The position numbers were made by a program, and so were the translations under genes. From assembly GCA_948099385.1 (NCBI GenBank), contig CANUEZ040000107.1, positions 2,294,001 through 2,358,000 of the forward strand: 64,000 nucleotides of DNA. Direction: 5' to 3'. This DNA is from Fasciola hepatica (lineage: Eukaryota; Platyhelminthes; Trematoda; Plagiorchiida; Fasciolidae). Positions 46,376-56,489 of this stretch are shown one piece after another; the stretch's first letter is position 1; every line of letters starts with the position of its first letter. The notes beneath the pieces were generated by a model. The model did not search any database and had not been told where the DNA came from. It saw nothing but the letters and a program-made list of their open reading frames with translations.

Positions 46376-47752
46376 ATGTCACGTGTAGCAAAGAAGACTT
46401 CCAATACTACCCCGTCCACTCATACCCCGGTTACTAGGAAAAATAGGCTTCTTCAAACTCCCGTGGCCTTAAAACAATGTTTGGTTGACCTCTGTGACTT
46501 TGTGGGCTTGGCGACGGAAAGAACAGCCGTTCTAGACCGAAGTATTTCAGATATAAAGTCTCAGCTTCTGAATTTGGAAGATGCGATATCTAAACTCGCT
46601 CCCTTACTGTGCATCACTGAACGCACCGAAAATTCCACCTTACAAAACCTGACAACTGCGGGCCGCTTTATCGACTCTGTCGCATCCGAAGTTCTCATAA
46701 GAGTGAGGAACTCTCGTAATGCAGTCGTTTTTATTGTCCCAGAGAGAATACCTCTGGAGCATGTCAAGCACACACTGTTGAATGCATGTGGTATGGCCCA
46801 CCTTCCTTGTCTAATAACAAGGCTGCGTAAGCGCGTTCAGCGTTTCAACTGTCCGATTCTTATGCCATTTGCAGATGATCTATCTGCCAAAGAATTCATA
46901 AAAATGCGTTACACTATAGCTTCTAATTCTCCTTATAAAAACATAAAAATAGCCGAAGACAAAACCCCACTTCAAAGGGAAATTACCAGATCTCCTTCGA
47001 CCTTCCCCACTAGAACGACGCCTGATAGTTCTGAGCCTTCGACACAGACGGCTGGTCGCTCCACAGCTCCTTCTCAAGTCCCCACTGCTTTATCACCACG
47101 CGCGCCTCCTGCCTCTTCACAACCGCCCACTGCCTCCTCATCTGCTCCCGTACTGAACTCTTCAAAATCTAATCCCATTACTGTTGACCTAGACATTTCC
47201 GCTTCTCCCCTTTTACTGCCACCCAGTAAGAGACGCCAACTATTGCCTCGCTCTCCCACCTCATCGCCTGTTGGATACACCCCGAACTCTAACTCGTCCT
47301 CTGTTCCCTCCGGTGATAAACTACTCGCCTTCCAGAGGAATAGGTCTAACAGTCTTCCCATTCTTCTCACAAGCCCCTCCCTCATTCAACTGTCTCCTCT
47401 TAAATCAACTCGCCTTAACTCACCGAATAAGGTTTCGACCTTAGAAAATACCCCTTGCTCCAATGCATCGGTGATCCCTACAAATTCACCGTGCTCACTG
47501 CCTGTAAATACCAAAATACGACCCCCACACGCCGTCCAATCTGCCTCACGTCGTACTTCTCACCTAACAACTATCTCCACTGCCCCCGCTTCTAACTGCT
47601 CCATATTTGGTGTTCCACCCAACTTGAGTTACCCCTCCCACAGTGTGCAGCTTAATCTACCACCCTACACCCCTATTCCTCACACATTTTCAACCCTGCC
47701 CTCTGTACCCCCCTTCAGCCAATACTCGATTCCGACTGGCCGGTATTTCTAG
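46376..47752 (+). CDS. Family A ORF1 protein, intact
   Basis: This is a 458-aa open frame starting MSRVAKKTSN, the only intact ORF1 of the family here. Residues about 34-76 are Leu-rich with heptad-like spacing (ISDIKSQLLNLEDAISKL) and may form a coiled coil. Residues about 91-202 are the conserved domain: TTAGRFIDSVASEVLIRV, RNAVVFIVPERIPL, LITRLRKRVQ, PILMPFADDLSAKEFIK and a closing EDKTPLQRE. The order of strands and the closing motif resemble the RRM-like ORF1 domain of CR1/L2-type elements. Residues 205-458 are rich in Ser, Pro and Thr. No CCHC finger is present. The inferred role is RNA binding and chaperone in the retrotransposition particle. ORF2 follows after a short spacer. Confidence 0.85.
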   Translation: MSRVAKKTSNTTPSTHTPVTRKNRLLQTPVALKQCLVDLCDFVGLATERTAVLDRSISDIKSQLLNLEDAISKLAPLLCITERTENSTLQNLTTAGRFIDSVASEVLIRVRNSRNAVVFIVPERIPLEHVKHTLLNACGMAHLPCLITRLRKRVQRFNCPILMPFADDLSAKEFIKMRYTIASNSPYKNIKIAEDKTPLQREITRSPSTFPTRTTPDSSEPSTQTAGRSTAPSQVPTALSPRAPPASSQPPTASSSAPVLNSSKSNPITVDLDISASPLLLPPSKRRQLLPRSPTSSPVGYTPNSNSSSVPSGDKLLAFQRNRSNSLPILLTSPSLIQLSPLKSTRLNSPNKVSTLENTPCSNASVIPTNSPCSLPVNTKIRPPHAVQSASRRTSHLTTISTAPASNCSIFGVPPNLSYPSHSVQLNLPPYTPIPHTFSTLPSVPPFSQYSIPTGRYF

Positions 47753-48040
47753 ACTGCCCCTAATCACCCCTGTCTGATATCGACCCGCCAAACCCCACAG
47801 GTTTTTCCCTTTGCTCCGATGTTTCCCCCTCCGTTGATGCCCAGTCTCTCTATCCCTCAGCAGTCCCTCTCACTGCAGCATTTAATTCAGCTTGGCTGGA
47901 AGCTACCCCATATGACCCCCCACTAGCCTCAACATCAACATATTCCCCTTTGACCCTAGTCTCCGCTCTTTTCAATCGCGATAGCCTGCCTCCTCCCAAA
48001 TTACATCCCCCCCCCTGATGTGCCTATACCACTTCCCACA
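47753..48040 (+). other. Spacer between family A ORF1 and ORF2
   Basis: C/T-rich, with a C run at 48008-48015. No start codon for ORF2 is evident in the frame that opens at about 48044. Confidence 0.5.
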
Positions 48041-48876
48041 AACGGTATATCTCTAGCCCTATTCAACTCGCGTTCTATTCTTGACAAATTCCCGCACCTA
48101 AAAAAACTCGTCCTTACAAATAATTACGACATTATCTTAATAACGGAATCCTAGCTTTCTGAGAGCACTCCCAATGATCAAGTATCTTCGGTAGGGTACA
48201 GTCTTCTAAGGACCGACAGACCAAACCGGAGTGGTGGTCGGTGCCAAGCCTACGTCAAGGAAGTCTGCACCACGGCCCCTCTTTTACATACGGCACTCGA
48301 TTCTATTCTCGATTCTCTATGAACCTCCAAAGCACTGTTCTTCACGTTGGCTGCGTGCATCGATCACCAAATTCCCCCAGTTCCTTGTTTCCACTTCTCA
48401 TTAGGTCTTTCGAATACCTCTCTTTGCTTCCTTCTGGAATCAAGCTTATTGCGGGTGACTTTAATCTCCCTCACATCTGCTGGCCCACCCTATCGGCTCC
48501 TCCCAATCTTATGGACCTGATCACTAGCATTCATCTTGGCGGCTGGATGCAACATGTTGTCGAACCTACCAGAAATGGGAACATACTAGATCTGGTATTT
48601 ACTCATGACATGCCTCTCATCAACGTGACCGTAACACGAAATTTCCCCGGTAGTGACCATAAAATGGTTATCTGCCATCTGCCCCTTAGTGGCCCACCTA
48701 ATCCCGCACACCCCTCCAACAATACATTCCTATGCAGAAATTGGGCCTTGCTAGTCACGCTTCTTCGGCAGAAAGACTGGGGTGATTATTTCCTCACCCA
48801 CGACCCCCAGCATGCTGCGGATATTTTCTACTCCTTCTTTTCCGATTGTCTGGAAAAATTGTCCAATACTGCCTAG
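48041..48876 (+). pseudogene. Family A ORF2 AP endonuclease, lightly broken
   Basis: This is an endonuclease that would nick target DNA. It starts near ISLALFNSRSILDKF. DIILITES is followed by a TAG where the Trp of TETWL is expected (about 48150). The frame changes near 48315, and the rest reads through STVLHVGCVHRSPN, KLIAGDFNLPHICW (GDFN intact, near 48447), NGNILDLVFTHD and FPGSDHKMVICHL (SDH intact, near 48652). It ends at TAG 48874-48876 after CLEKLSNTA. The late catalytic residues are preserved, so only one stop and one frameshift disable the domain. It is the best endonuclease of this family in the window. Confidence 0.85.
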
Positions 48877-50918
48877 GCTGTACCTAAAAAGAGGTCGCCT
48901 GTCTCGCCACTCCATAAGAAGCACCATAAACGTCTCAAACAACTACATAATTCCAACGACTTTTCACTTTTTATTCGTCTAAACCGCCTCTCCACACTTA
49001 TTCAACGACCAGATAATACGCGACTTTGTGAACAAGAAGCTAAGGCTTTGAATCATCCTAACAAGTCGCAACTTCTTTCTATGCTGCATCAGTCTAGAAA
49101 CGCTGATGTTTAGGCCGGCTTCCAACTTCTCATTCTGGATAATAACTCATCTATCACCTCCCCACCTTGTTTAGCCGAAGCCTTCAATACATTCTTTGCT
49201 TCAGCCATGGCTCCAGCTACTGTCATTGCCCCGCCCCCACCTTCACCATTTACCGACTCTGTCCTTTCTACGATACCCTCCTATGCGAGGAGTATTTCTA
49301 AACTACTATCGAATAGCAAACCCTCCCCTCCATTGGTCCCCGATGGCTTACCACCAATTGCATTCGTCAATGGTGGACCGGATCTCCCCCTGTTGTCGCT
49401 TAACCTTTTCACTCTTTCACTTAATGGTAGCACCGTACCTGCTAACTGGAAGCGCTCGGTAATCGTCCCCATTCATAAAAAAGGACCTTTACATGAGGTA
49501 TCCAGTTATCGCCCTAGAAACCATACCCCCATCTCATCCAGAATAATGGAAAAAATAGTTAAAGGTAATATTATTAGCTATTTAATAAGCCTCAGTCTTA
49601 TTAATCACAACCAACATGGGTCCCCCTGTTCACGGTCCTGCATGACTTGTCAGTTTGATTTTCTGAATCTCGTCACAGACTCTGCTGAAAGTGGGAAATC
49701 TCTTGTTGTCCTTTATCTTGATTTATCCAAGGCATTTGATCGTGTACCTCACCCCCACCTTCTAAAAAGCTACGGTCATTTGAGATTGTCGATCCACTTC
49801 TTTCTTGGTTCTCGTCTTACTTATCTCATCGTTCACAAGTTGTCTTAATTAACGGGCACACCTCTAATCCTAAGCCTGTTACCAGCGGTGTTATTCAGGG
49901 CAGTGTTTTGGGCCCCCTGCTTTTCCTCCTATATATAAATGATATGTTTCCGACAATACTTACTGGCACGCCGTTTTTGTTCGCGGACGACATTAAGATA
50001 GTCTACACTTTTTCGCCTGGCAACCTCAGTACTACTATCCCTAAAATCTCTGCTGATTTAGCCGCTCTTGATGAATGGTGCTTAACCTGGGCGATGAAAT
50101 TCTCCGCCGACAAGTGTATTTTCCTTACTTACAAATGCCAGGTTCCTCCTGGTTCTTTATGCATTGGCGATTCACCCATCGACAGCCAGCCTTTAGTAAG
50201 AGACCTTGTCTTAAGTTATTCTTGCTCTTTCAACTTCTCGAAAAATGCTGTCCTCCAAACGGCGAAGGCTAAAAAGTGTCTTGGTCTTCTGTTCAGATCC
50301 TTTCAGCTTAGGCAGAGCATTCTCTACATGTACAAAGTACATGCCAGGCCTTTTCTCGAATATTGTCCCCTAATCTTCACTAGCATGAGAACATCCGACA
50401 GGATTATCATGGAATGTATTCAAAGAAGGTTCAGAAAACAGCTTATTGGTTGGTCGTCCAACTTAAACTGCAGGGAACGATGCTTATCTCTTAAAATCGA
50501 GCCACTATGGCTTCGTCGCATCAAGCTTAATTTGATATTTCTGTATAAGCTATTGACTAAGCAGTCCTATTCCTCCAGCCAGTTGCGCTTCTCCCCGGAT
50601 ACTGAATATTCACTCCGTAATAGACAGTATACTATTACCACACCCTCAGCGAGGACTGTTCAACGCTCCAAGTTCTTTCTCTTCGCTTACTCCAGAATCT
50701 GGAATAAACTTCCCTTGCACATCAGATCTTCTCGGTCAAAGTATGCATTCGTGCATGCTGTTGATAAATTCCTTTCTGTCCCAACTGTTTTGCGCTTATT
50801 CAACGTTCACGTAACCGAAAGTCAAGCTTACAAGATAGGCCTCGACTTTTTAGCCATTGTTCTGCTTTCTCTCTTTACCTTACCTTCCGAAATAACCTCA
50901 CCGCTTTTGAAATTCTGA
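48877..50918 (+). pseudogene. Family A ORF2 reverse transcriptase, lightly broken
   Basis: This continues in the endonuclease frame past stops at 48874 and 49111. Motifs are VPANWKRSVIVPIHKKGP near 49435-49490, VVLYLDLSKAFDRVPHPHLL near 49703-49762, a frame change near 49770, PVTSGVIQGSVLGPLLFLLY near 49878-49935, and catalytic FADD at 49980-49991. Then come ARPFLEYCPLIFTSM, WSSNLNCRERCLSLKIEPLW and SRIWNKLPLHIRS, ending at TGA 50916-50918. The last 336 codons are uninterrupted. With an intact ORF1 upstream, this is the youngest-looking family A copy. RT motifs place it in the CR1/Jockey group; the exact clade needs a tree. Confidence 0.9.
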
Positions 50919-53673
50919 TTGCTTTGTTTGGCCGCTTCTCCTAGACTTAGCCATCGACATATGTGAGCATGTCTGCGTCCACTAACTGTTTTTTCATACT
51001 AACTTATAGGATCCCGCCAATTCAACTTTGAAATAAATCCTTCCAGATGCGCTCGCATTTATAGAGACCACCGTATTACTCCCCACAGGTTGTCAATATG
51101 TCTCACCCGCTCCACGATTAATTAACTTTATTTAGTTATATCGCGTCTGCGGCCCTGAAACCAACCTCAACAACGCTATAAAAACTGCTTCACTATCCAA
51201 CCCCCGTTCGGCTTTATATATATATATAATATTTGTATATACAAATATATATATATATGTACATGTATATATATATATACTCACTACTGTCCTATAATTA
51301 CTAACACAAGCATGGTGAGTAACTCAACGCTCCTCGATATCTCTTAGCTTACAATGCCTCTCTTCCGCACCAGGTCCCACCAAATATACTTCCCTTACAA
51401 TCTCTGTGATTTCGAACTGGAAAATCCAGTCCGATTTATCTCACTTGGCGTGACTCACTAACCGAACTCAACACCCAGTTATGACGTTACGATTTCTGCT
51501 CCCACCCTATCGTCCAGCTAAGGTTCTTCTGTAATTTCATGCAGAACTTGGTCTTTACTCCTGCCTAATGACCACTCTAGGCGAAATACTAACTTTGACA
51601 CTGAAAGTTTTAGCCGCACTTAGGCGTTTCCCTTTTAGTCTCACGTTTCATGGCCTTAGGGATCCGCTGCACCGATCAGCCCGTGCTTAACTTTTGTTCT
51701 TCTTTCCGTTAACCGTTGATCCTCAGCTGCGTCTCACATTCCTTGCCACAGTCTTTTGCGTCCGACCGCTTTTGCATGACCCGTCCGATGATTGCACCCA
51801 CGTATACAGCAATATATATTTATATACATATATATATATACCTTGGGTATGCTCCACTCACTTTCGTCCTCCTTCCTAACTATATTGTGCCATTTTACAA
51901 CATATTTTGCATATATATAAATACAACCGTTCCGTCCTTTAGCGATGGGTGCTCGCTCTCACTTGATTCCTGGCTCAGGCTAGAACTCAGCCGTCCCATC
52001 CTGCTTTTCTTACGCCTTTCTCGTACACTGAAACCTTGCCACACGGATTACCATTCCTTAGTAACTAGGCTTCACTTCTCTACGCATATGCTCATGGTAA
52101 GTTAAGACCCCATTTCAACCGGAATCCGTATGCCCCTGCCAAATACCAGCACGTTTGCCCCCACATGAAAAATCCTCATTTTAACACCCAGTGTTTTTCT
52201 CCCTTTTTACTGTTTGCCGTCCTCGACCACAGCTGGTGAACTGACCAGACTGTTATCTTCCTATTTTCTCATTGTTTTTCCAGACCATACCCTCTACTAT
52301 GGTTTTATTCCTGGTTCCCAAACGGACACCCTCTCCTCATCCACCGCTTACCTGATATGGCTCTAAATCTCTACTATCATCCGAATACCCTAGAAAGCTA
52401 CCAGTCTCCGTCTAGGGATCCCTAATAGACCGGTCCACTAGCCAAGTGATAACTAATTGTTCCGATAACAAAATGTTCATTTTTTTGCTTCCATGAAAAC
52501 GATAATCATAACCCACAGCTGGAACACTCTCCAGACTGCCGCACTCCTGATCTCTTCCAGATTGCACTGGTTACTTGGGTAGCCATTGACCAAATCGACG
52601 TTTATTCCGCATTACCGTAAAGACTGGACGATTTGATCAATGGTATAAACCTATACTCTTGCCTGCTGATGTTACATGGGGCACCGCACACGGATTAACA
52701 AAACCTCATGAAAGTCTCACCGGATCGCAGAGGTGATCCCTGACACCAACCATCAACACATCCGCTCAACGTCTATTCTCAAATAATCCAACCCAACAGT
52801 TCAATTCTTCCCGCGTTGCAGTGCGAAACCAATGACCGGAACCCAGCCCTCGCAGCTGTCAACTTCGTCAAACCAGCCCTTTTTTACCCGTTTCCCCGAA
52901 CATTCTACCTGCCACCACCTGCAACCAAGGTATTTACGGAACAGAATACCAGCCATCTGCAGCCAACCAGAATTTGGTTAACAATTTTCTATCACATACA
53001 AAAAGAAAATTTACACTCTTCCAACTTCTGCCTAGCCGAACCATTGACGTTTGTCTCCACTAATCCGTTTCATTGACGGCTTTTCTTTAAAAGTCCGTTA
53101 TACTTCCATAAACCATTCACGCTCTTCAAAAGTTCACTGGAGTCCCTGCGAAGCTTTTCGCCTTCATTTGAATTTCCATATGACACTGTAATCACCTGCA
53201 CAAAAGGTCCGTTTTATTATCACCATTGACTCAGTTGCCTTTATTTCACATGCTTCCTCCACAATTAGTTACCCAATGCGGGATCAGCTTCCAATATTCC
53301 GCTGGTATCTCTGACTGCACGTTGGAAACCCCATGCTTGCTTTACTTCTAACAATGTTCTTTGGCATCTCTTCCGCCCGGTTACTCGTTAGTGATCGTCC
53401 AATTGTCGCTTATATTAGCAATTCCACGACTGCCCAGCTATCCATAACGCCCCCAGCGATTTCGAAACCGATTTGGAATTCCCGCATCAACCATTACCAC
53501 TTTTGTTCACTCAAACACTACATGACTTTGCTGGTGTATTTCGGGTGCTGTGTGATTTATAAATTTAGAATTTGTGAATACCTCACATTGACATGTACTG
53601 CTGTATACTCTGATCTTGCCTTATGCATGTGTATTGACCACGGTCAAGAAATATACTATACTATACTATACTA
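50919..53673 (+). repeat. Family A 3' UTR with TA tracts and terminal hairpin
   Basis: About 2.75 kb, pyrimidine-rich, no coding homology. It holds TA-rich tracts (51218-51280 and about 51806-51840), a segment alignable with 32225-32275, and at its end TTGACCACGGTCAA, AGAAATA and (CTATA)n. The shared 155-bp block of the other copies was not found here. Confidence 0.7.
53634..53673 (+). terminator. Family A 3'-terminal hairpin and (CTATA)n tail
   Basis: TTGACC-AC-GGTCAA can fold into a 6-bp stem. It is followed by GAAATATA and about four CTATA-type units. Position and sequence correspond to 33469-33490, with a compensatory base pair. Confidence 0.65.
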
Positions 53674-54739
53674 ATGAAGAAGCGTTTGCCACCCGAACTG
53701 TAAGCTAAGTGACAGCCAAAGGATAAGGTGCTTGAGATCCTTGACAATCCGGCCTCAGGATATCTGACTTCTGCAGCAGTTTCGACCATTGGTGTGTCCC
53801 GTGATGTTACTCTAAATCGTTTATTCACTCCGTCGAAAGAAATCGCTAGTTCAACTCAGACGTCGTCAAAGTCCAGCTAATTTTCTAAATTCTACAGGTT
53901 GGCTAGTGCTCCTAATGAGAGAAATTTAACAGAAATATTCATTCCACCGCATCTTGAAACTTCCATTGCATATCCTTTTTCGAAGGTGGGGGAGGGGAGT
54001 ACGGCGGTCTTGTCCTGGGGGTAAAGTGAGAAAAATGAATCTAGCTATCACCGTCGGCGTTTTACGGGTAAGCTAAAATGAGATCTTTGCGGCACACGAA
54101 GGTAAACAACTCCAGCGAAATGGGATAGCCGGGGGTTTTCGACATACGTGTTAATTGGGTTTTGGTATGTGACGGATAAAGTTGACCATAAAATCATAGG
54201 CTGTTGATAGGTTTCAAAATGAGACCACCAAGGTGCGTACCCCTCCAAGTGAGCTTTCTCACCATTGGTGAGAGCACTACGTAATAACCAGCCGCAAAGC
54301 AAATTAAGTGACTGGGAAAAGTGCATAAACGTAGAAGTAGCTCAAAAATGGTTGCTTCAACCGTGCTTACAAGAATAATGATGATTGCAAGCGAAAATGA
54401 TCGCAAATCGAGCAAGGAGCAGCCAAATATCACGAACCATAGAACTAAAACAGGACCGATTCGTAGTTTGTACGGCACTGAGTTAAAAACCAAAAAAGTA
54501 AAGTATACATAAACCCCTATTATGCGGCCAAGTGGACTTAACAGCAATAGTAGTTTATTTCGGATAACGCCGACGCATGCTGATTTGCAAGATTAAACAG
54601 TACATTTGAGGGATGAATCAGAGTTTCAGGAGAATTGTACAGTTATGTGCGCGCCACTTAATGCAAGGTAAAGCATTCACGTCCATTTTCGTGGTAGCTC
54701 CCAGAAGATTTAAACCCAAGGTCAGGTAGTCGAGCCGGC
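53674..54739. other. No gene recognised
   Basis: A 117-aa minus-strand open frame (54194-54547) is strongly hydrophobic, with several possible membrane segments. It has no motif I know and may be chance. Nothing else stands out. Confidence 0.35.
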
Positions 54740-55288
54740 TAAAGGTAGGGTGTAATTATTCTGCCAAAGTGTGGGGCGGATTGGGAGTAATAAAGATTCA
54801 CACAAATCCTACGGAAAGAAGACTGTCCTACCAGAGAACCATGCTGCATTGCCGGATACATGGTTACCGTGAAAAACAAACATTACCAAAGAAGACTGGT
54901 CTTGTCCGAGACCGTGGGATCCTAGAAAGAGTTCAGCGGGCCTCCACCAAGGCAGTAAGGGGTCTAACCCATCTACCTTATCTCGTCCGCCTCTCACTCC
55001 TCAACATCTATCCCCTTGAGGTAAGACGCGTAAGAGGTGATCTGTTTTTGATGTTCCACCTTTTTGAATCAGGTCAAAGCGATTGCTTCTTCTCCGTCTG
55101 TCCAGCCTCTTCTTTCCGTGGCCACAGCAGAAAAGTTTTCAAACCGAGGCCAAGCATTTCACTAGGGATTAACTTTTTAGCTATAGGGTTATTACTATGT
55201 GGAATGCACTTCCGGAAGAGATTGTTCTCTCGCAGTACAAAACTATCTGCAAGAAAAAGCTAGACCTCTACCTGGGTCTCTCCCAATA
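54740..55288 (+). pseudogene. CR1/Jockey-like RT C-terminus, family C
   Basis: This is the C-terminal RT part of a third non-LTR family. From about 54895 it shows GILERVQRASTKAVRGLTHL, YLVRLSLLNIYPLEVRRVRG, DLFLMFHLFESG and SFRGHSRKVFKPRP. After NFLAI a one-base frame change near 55180 leads to VITMWNALPEEIVLSQYK and KKKLDLYLGLSQ, with the stop at 55286-55288. The order (basic RGH, then FFSxRV-xxWNxLPxE) is as in family B, but the residues differ. The catalytic palm is absent (5' truncation). The downstream 3' UTR is part of a duplicated segment. Confidence 0.8.
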
Positions 55289-55563
55289 ATTCCTTGTCAA
55301 AAAAACAAAATAGATGTCTTTTATTGCATATATGTTCATGAATGTCGCACCCCCACTCAGCTTAAGGCACTGTCCACAGTGTGACTCTGCATGATGTCAT
55401 GTGTATCTTGTTTTCGCTGCCACCCTCGCCCCCCCCCCGCTTCCTTTACTCTCGTTTCAGCTCGGTGAATCCGACAGAAGATCAAAGATTTCCTCAAGAA
55501 CCGGGACAGTTGGGCTCAAAGCCTCGAACCCGTGTAGTACTTCAAGACAAGACCTCAAGACAA
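55217..55563 (+). repeat. 345-bp direct repeat, copy 1 (family C 3' end)
   Basis: Runs from ATTGTTCTCTCGCAG through GTCTCTCCCAATAATTCC, a C run near 55430 and GAACCGGGACAGTTGGGC to the TTCAAGACA end. Copy 2 is at 56142-56480, spaced about 925 bp. The two are nearly identical apart from small indels. Confidence 0.85.
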
Positions 55564-55583
55564 CAAAAACCACCTCCGGCCTA

Positions 55584-55924
55584 AGGGGACTAGAGTACGA
55601 GGACGGATTGACATCGCTAGATTTGTTCTTACTCAAGAATAGAAGCTAAAGAGGTGACAAGATAGAGATAACAAAGGAACTAAAAGGGTTGTCAAGAACG
55701 AACCAGCCATTATTTACCCACCACAGAAACTCCACCCTCCGAGGGTACTAACAGAAGCTCGCCGAGCCAAGGGTCAACTAGGATATCAGAGCTTGGTTCT
55801 TCTCATACGGAGCGATAAATGACTGTAATAAACTCCCTGATGATGTTGTAGCAGTAGACACTGTCATCTACTTCAAAAAGGAGTTGAACCTTGATGGGTC
55901 ACAGGTACTTTCGGAGAGCCATTG
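55584..55924 (+). pseudogene. Second family C-like RT C-terminal fragment
   Basis: A broken frame gives GLEYEDGLTSLDLFLLKNRS, stop, RGDKIEITKELKGL, then stops and WFFSYGAINDCNKLPDDVVA and TVIYFKKELNLDG, ending at TGA near 55924. This is the usual R-GDxIExxKxLKG ... FFSxRxxxxWNxLPxxVV pattern of the non-LTR RT C-terminus. The residues differ from the copy at 54.9 kb, so it is a separate, older copy or family lying between the two direct repeats. Confidence 0.65.
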
Positions 55925-56141
55925 AGTAAGCGGATAGAGCAAATAAAACTTCCATCCCGACTTACTTTCTTCCCTTCTTCTTCTCCCTCCTCCCCCTCTT
56001 ACTATCAGTGTTATTATTATTTTTCTTTTTATTTAATTTCCCTTCCTCGCTGATTTTCATCCAAGCCCTCTTGTTGCCTCTTAGATCATTTGCTCTTCTT
56101 TTTCTTACAGAAGAGCTGATTATCGGGTAACTGATATTGTT

Positions 56142-56480
56142 CTCTCGCAGAATAAGACTATCTTCAAGAAAAAGCTAGACCTCTATCTGGGTCTCTCCCA
56201 ATAATTCCCTTTGTCAAAAAACAAACAAACAAAATAGTTGTCTTTTATCGCATGTATGTTCATGAATGTCGCACCCCCACTCAGCTTAAGGCACTGTCCA
56301 CAGTGTGACACTGCATGATTTTATGTGTATCTTGTTTTCGCTGCCACCCTCGCCCCCCCCCCGCTTCCTTTACTCTCGTTTCAGCTCGGTGAATCCGACA
56401 GAAGATCAAAGATTTCCTCAAGAACCGGGACAGTTGGGCTCAAAGCCTCGAACCCGTGTAGAACTTCAAGACAGACTTCA
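56142..56480 (+). repeat. 345-bp direct repeat, copy 2
   Basis: Repeats 55217-55563: TTGTTCTCTCGCAG, AAGCTAGACCTCTATCTGGG, the C run near 56354, GAACCGGGACAGTTGGGC. It includes the last ~20 codons of the RT and its 3' UTR, so it is a very short 5'-truncated copy or a duplication. Confidence 0.85.
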
Positions 56481-56489
56481 AGAAGCAAC

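Noticed and set aside
51200..51300. TA-rich tracts as an origin or promoter
   Set aside because: Simple TA repeats inside a 3' UTR explain them.
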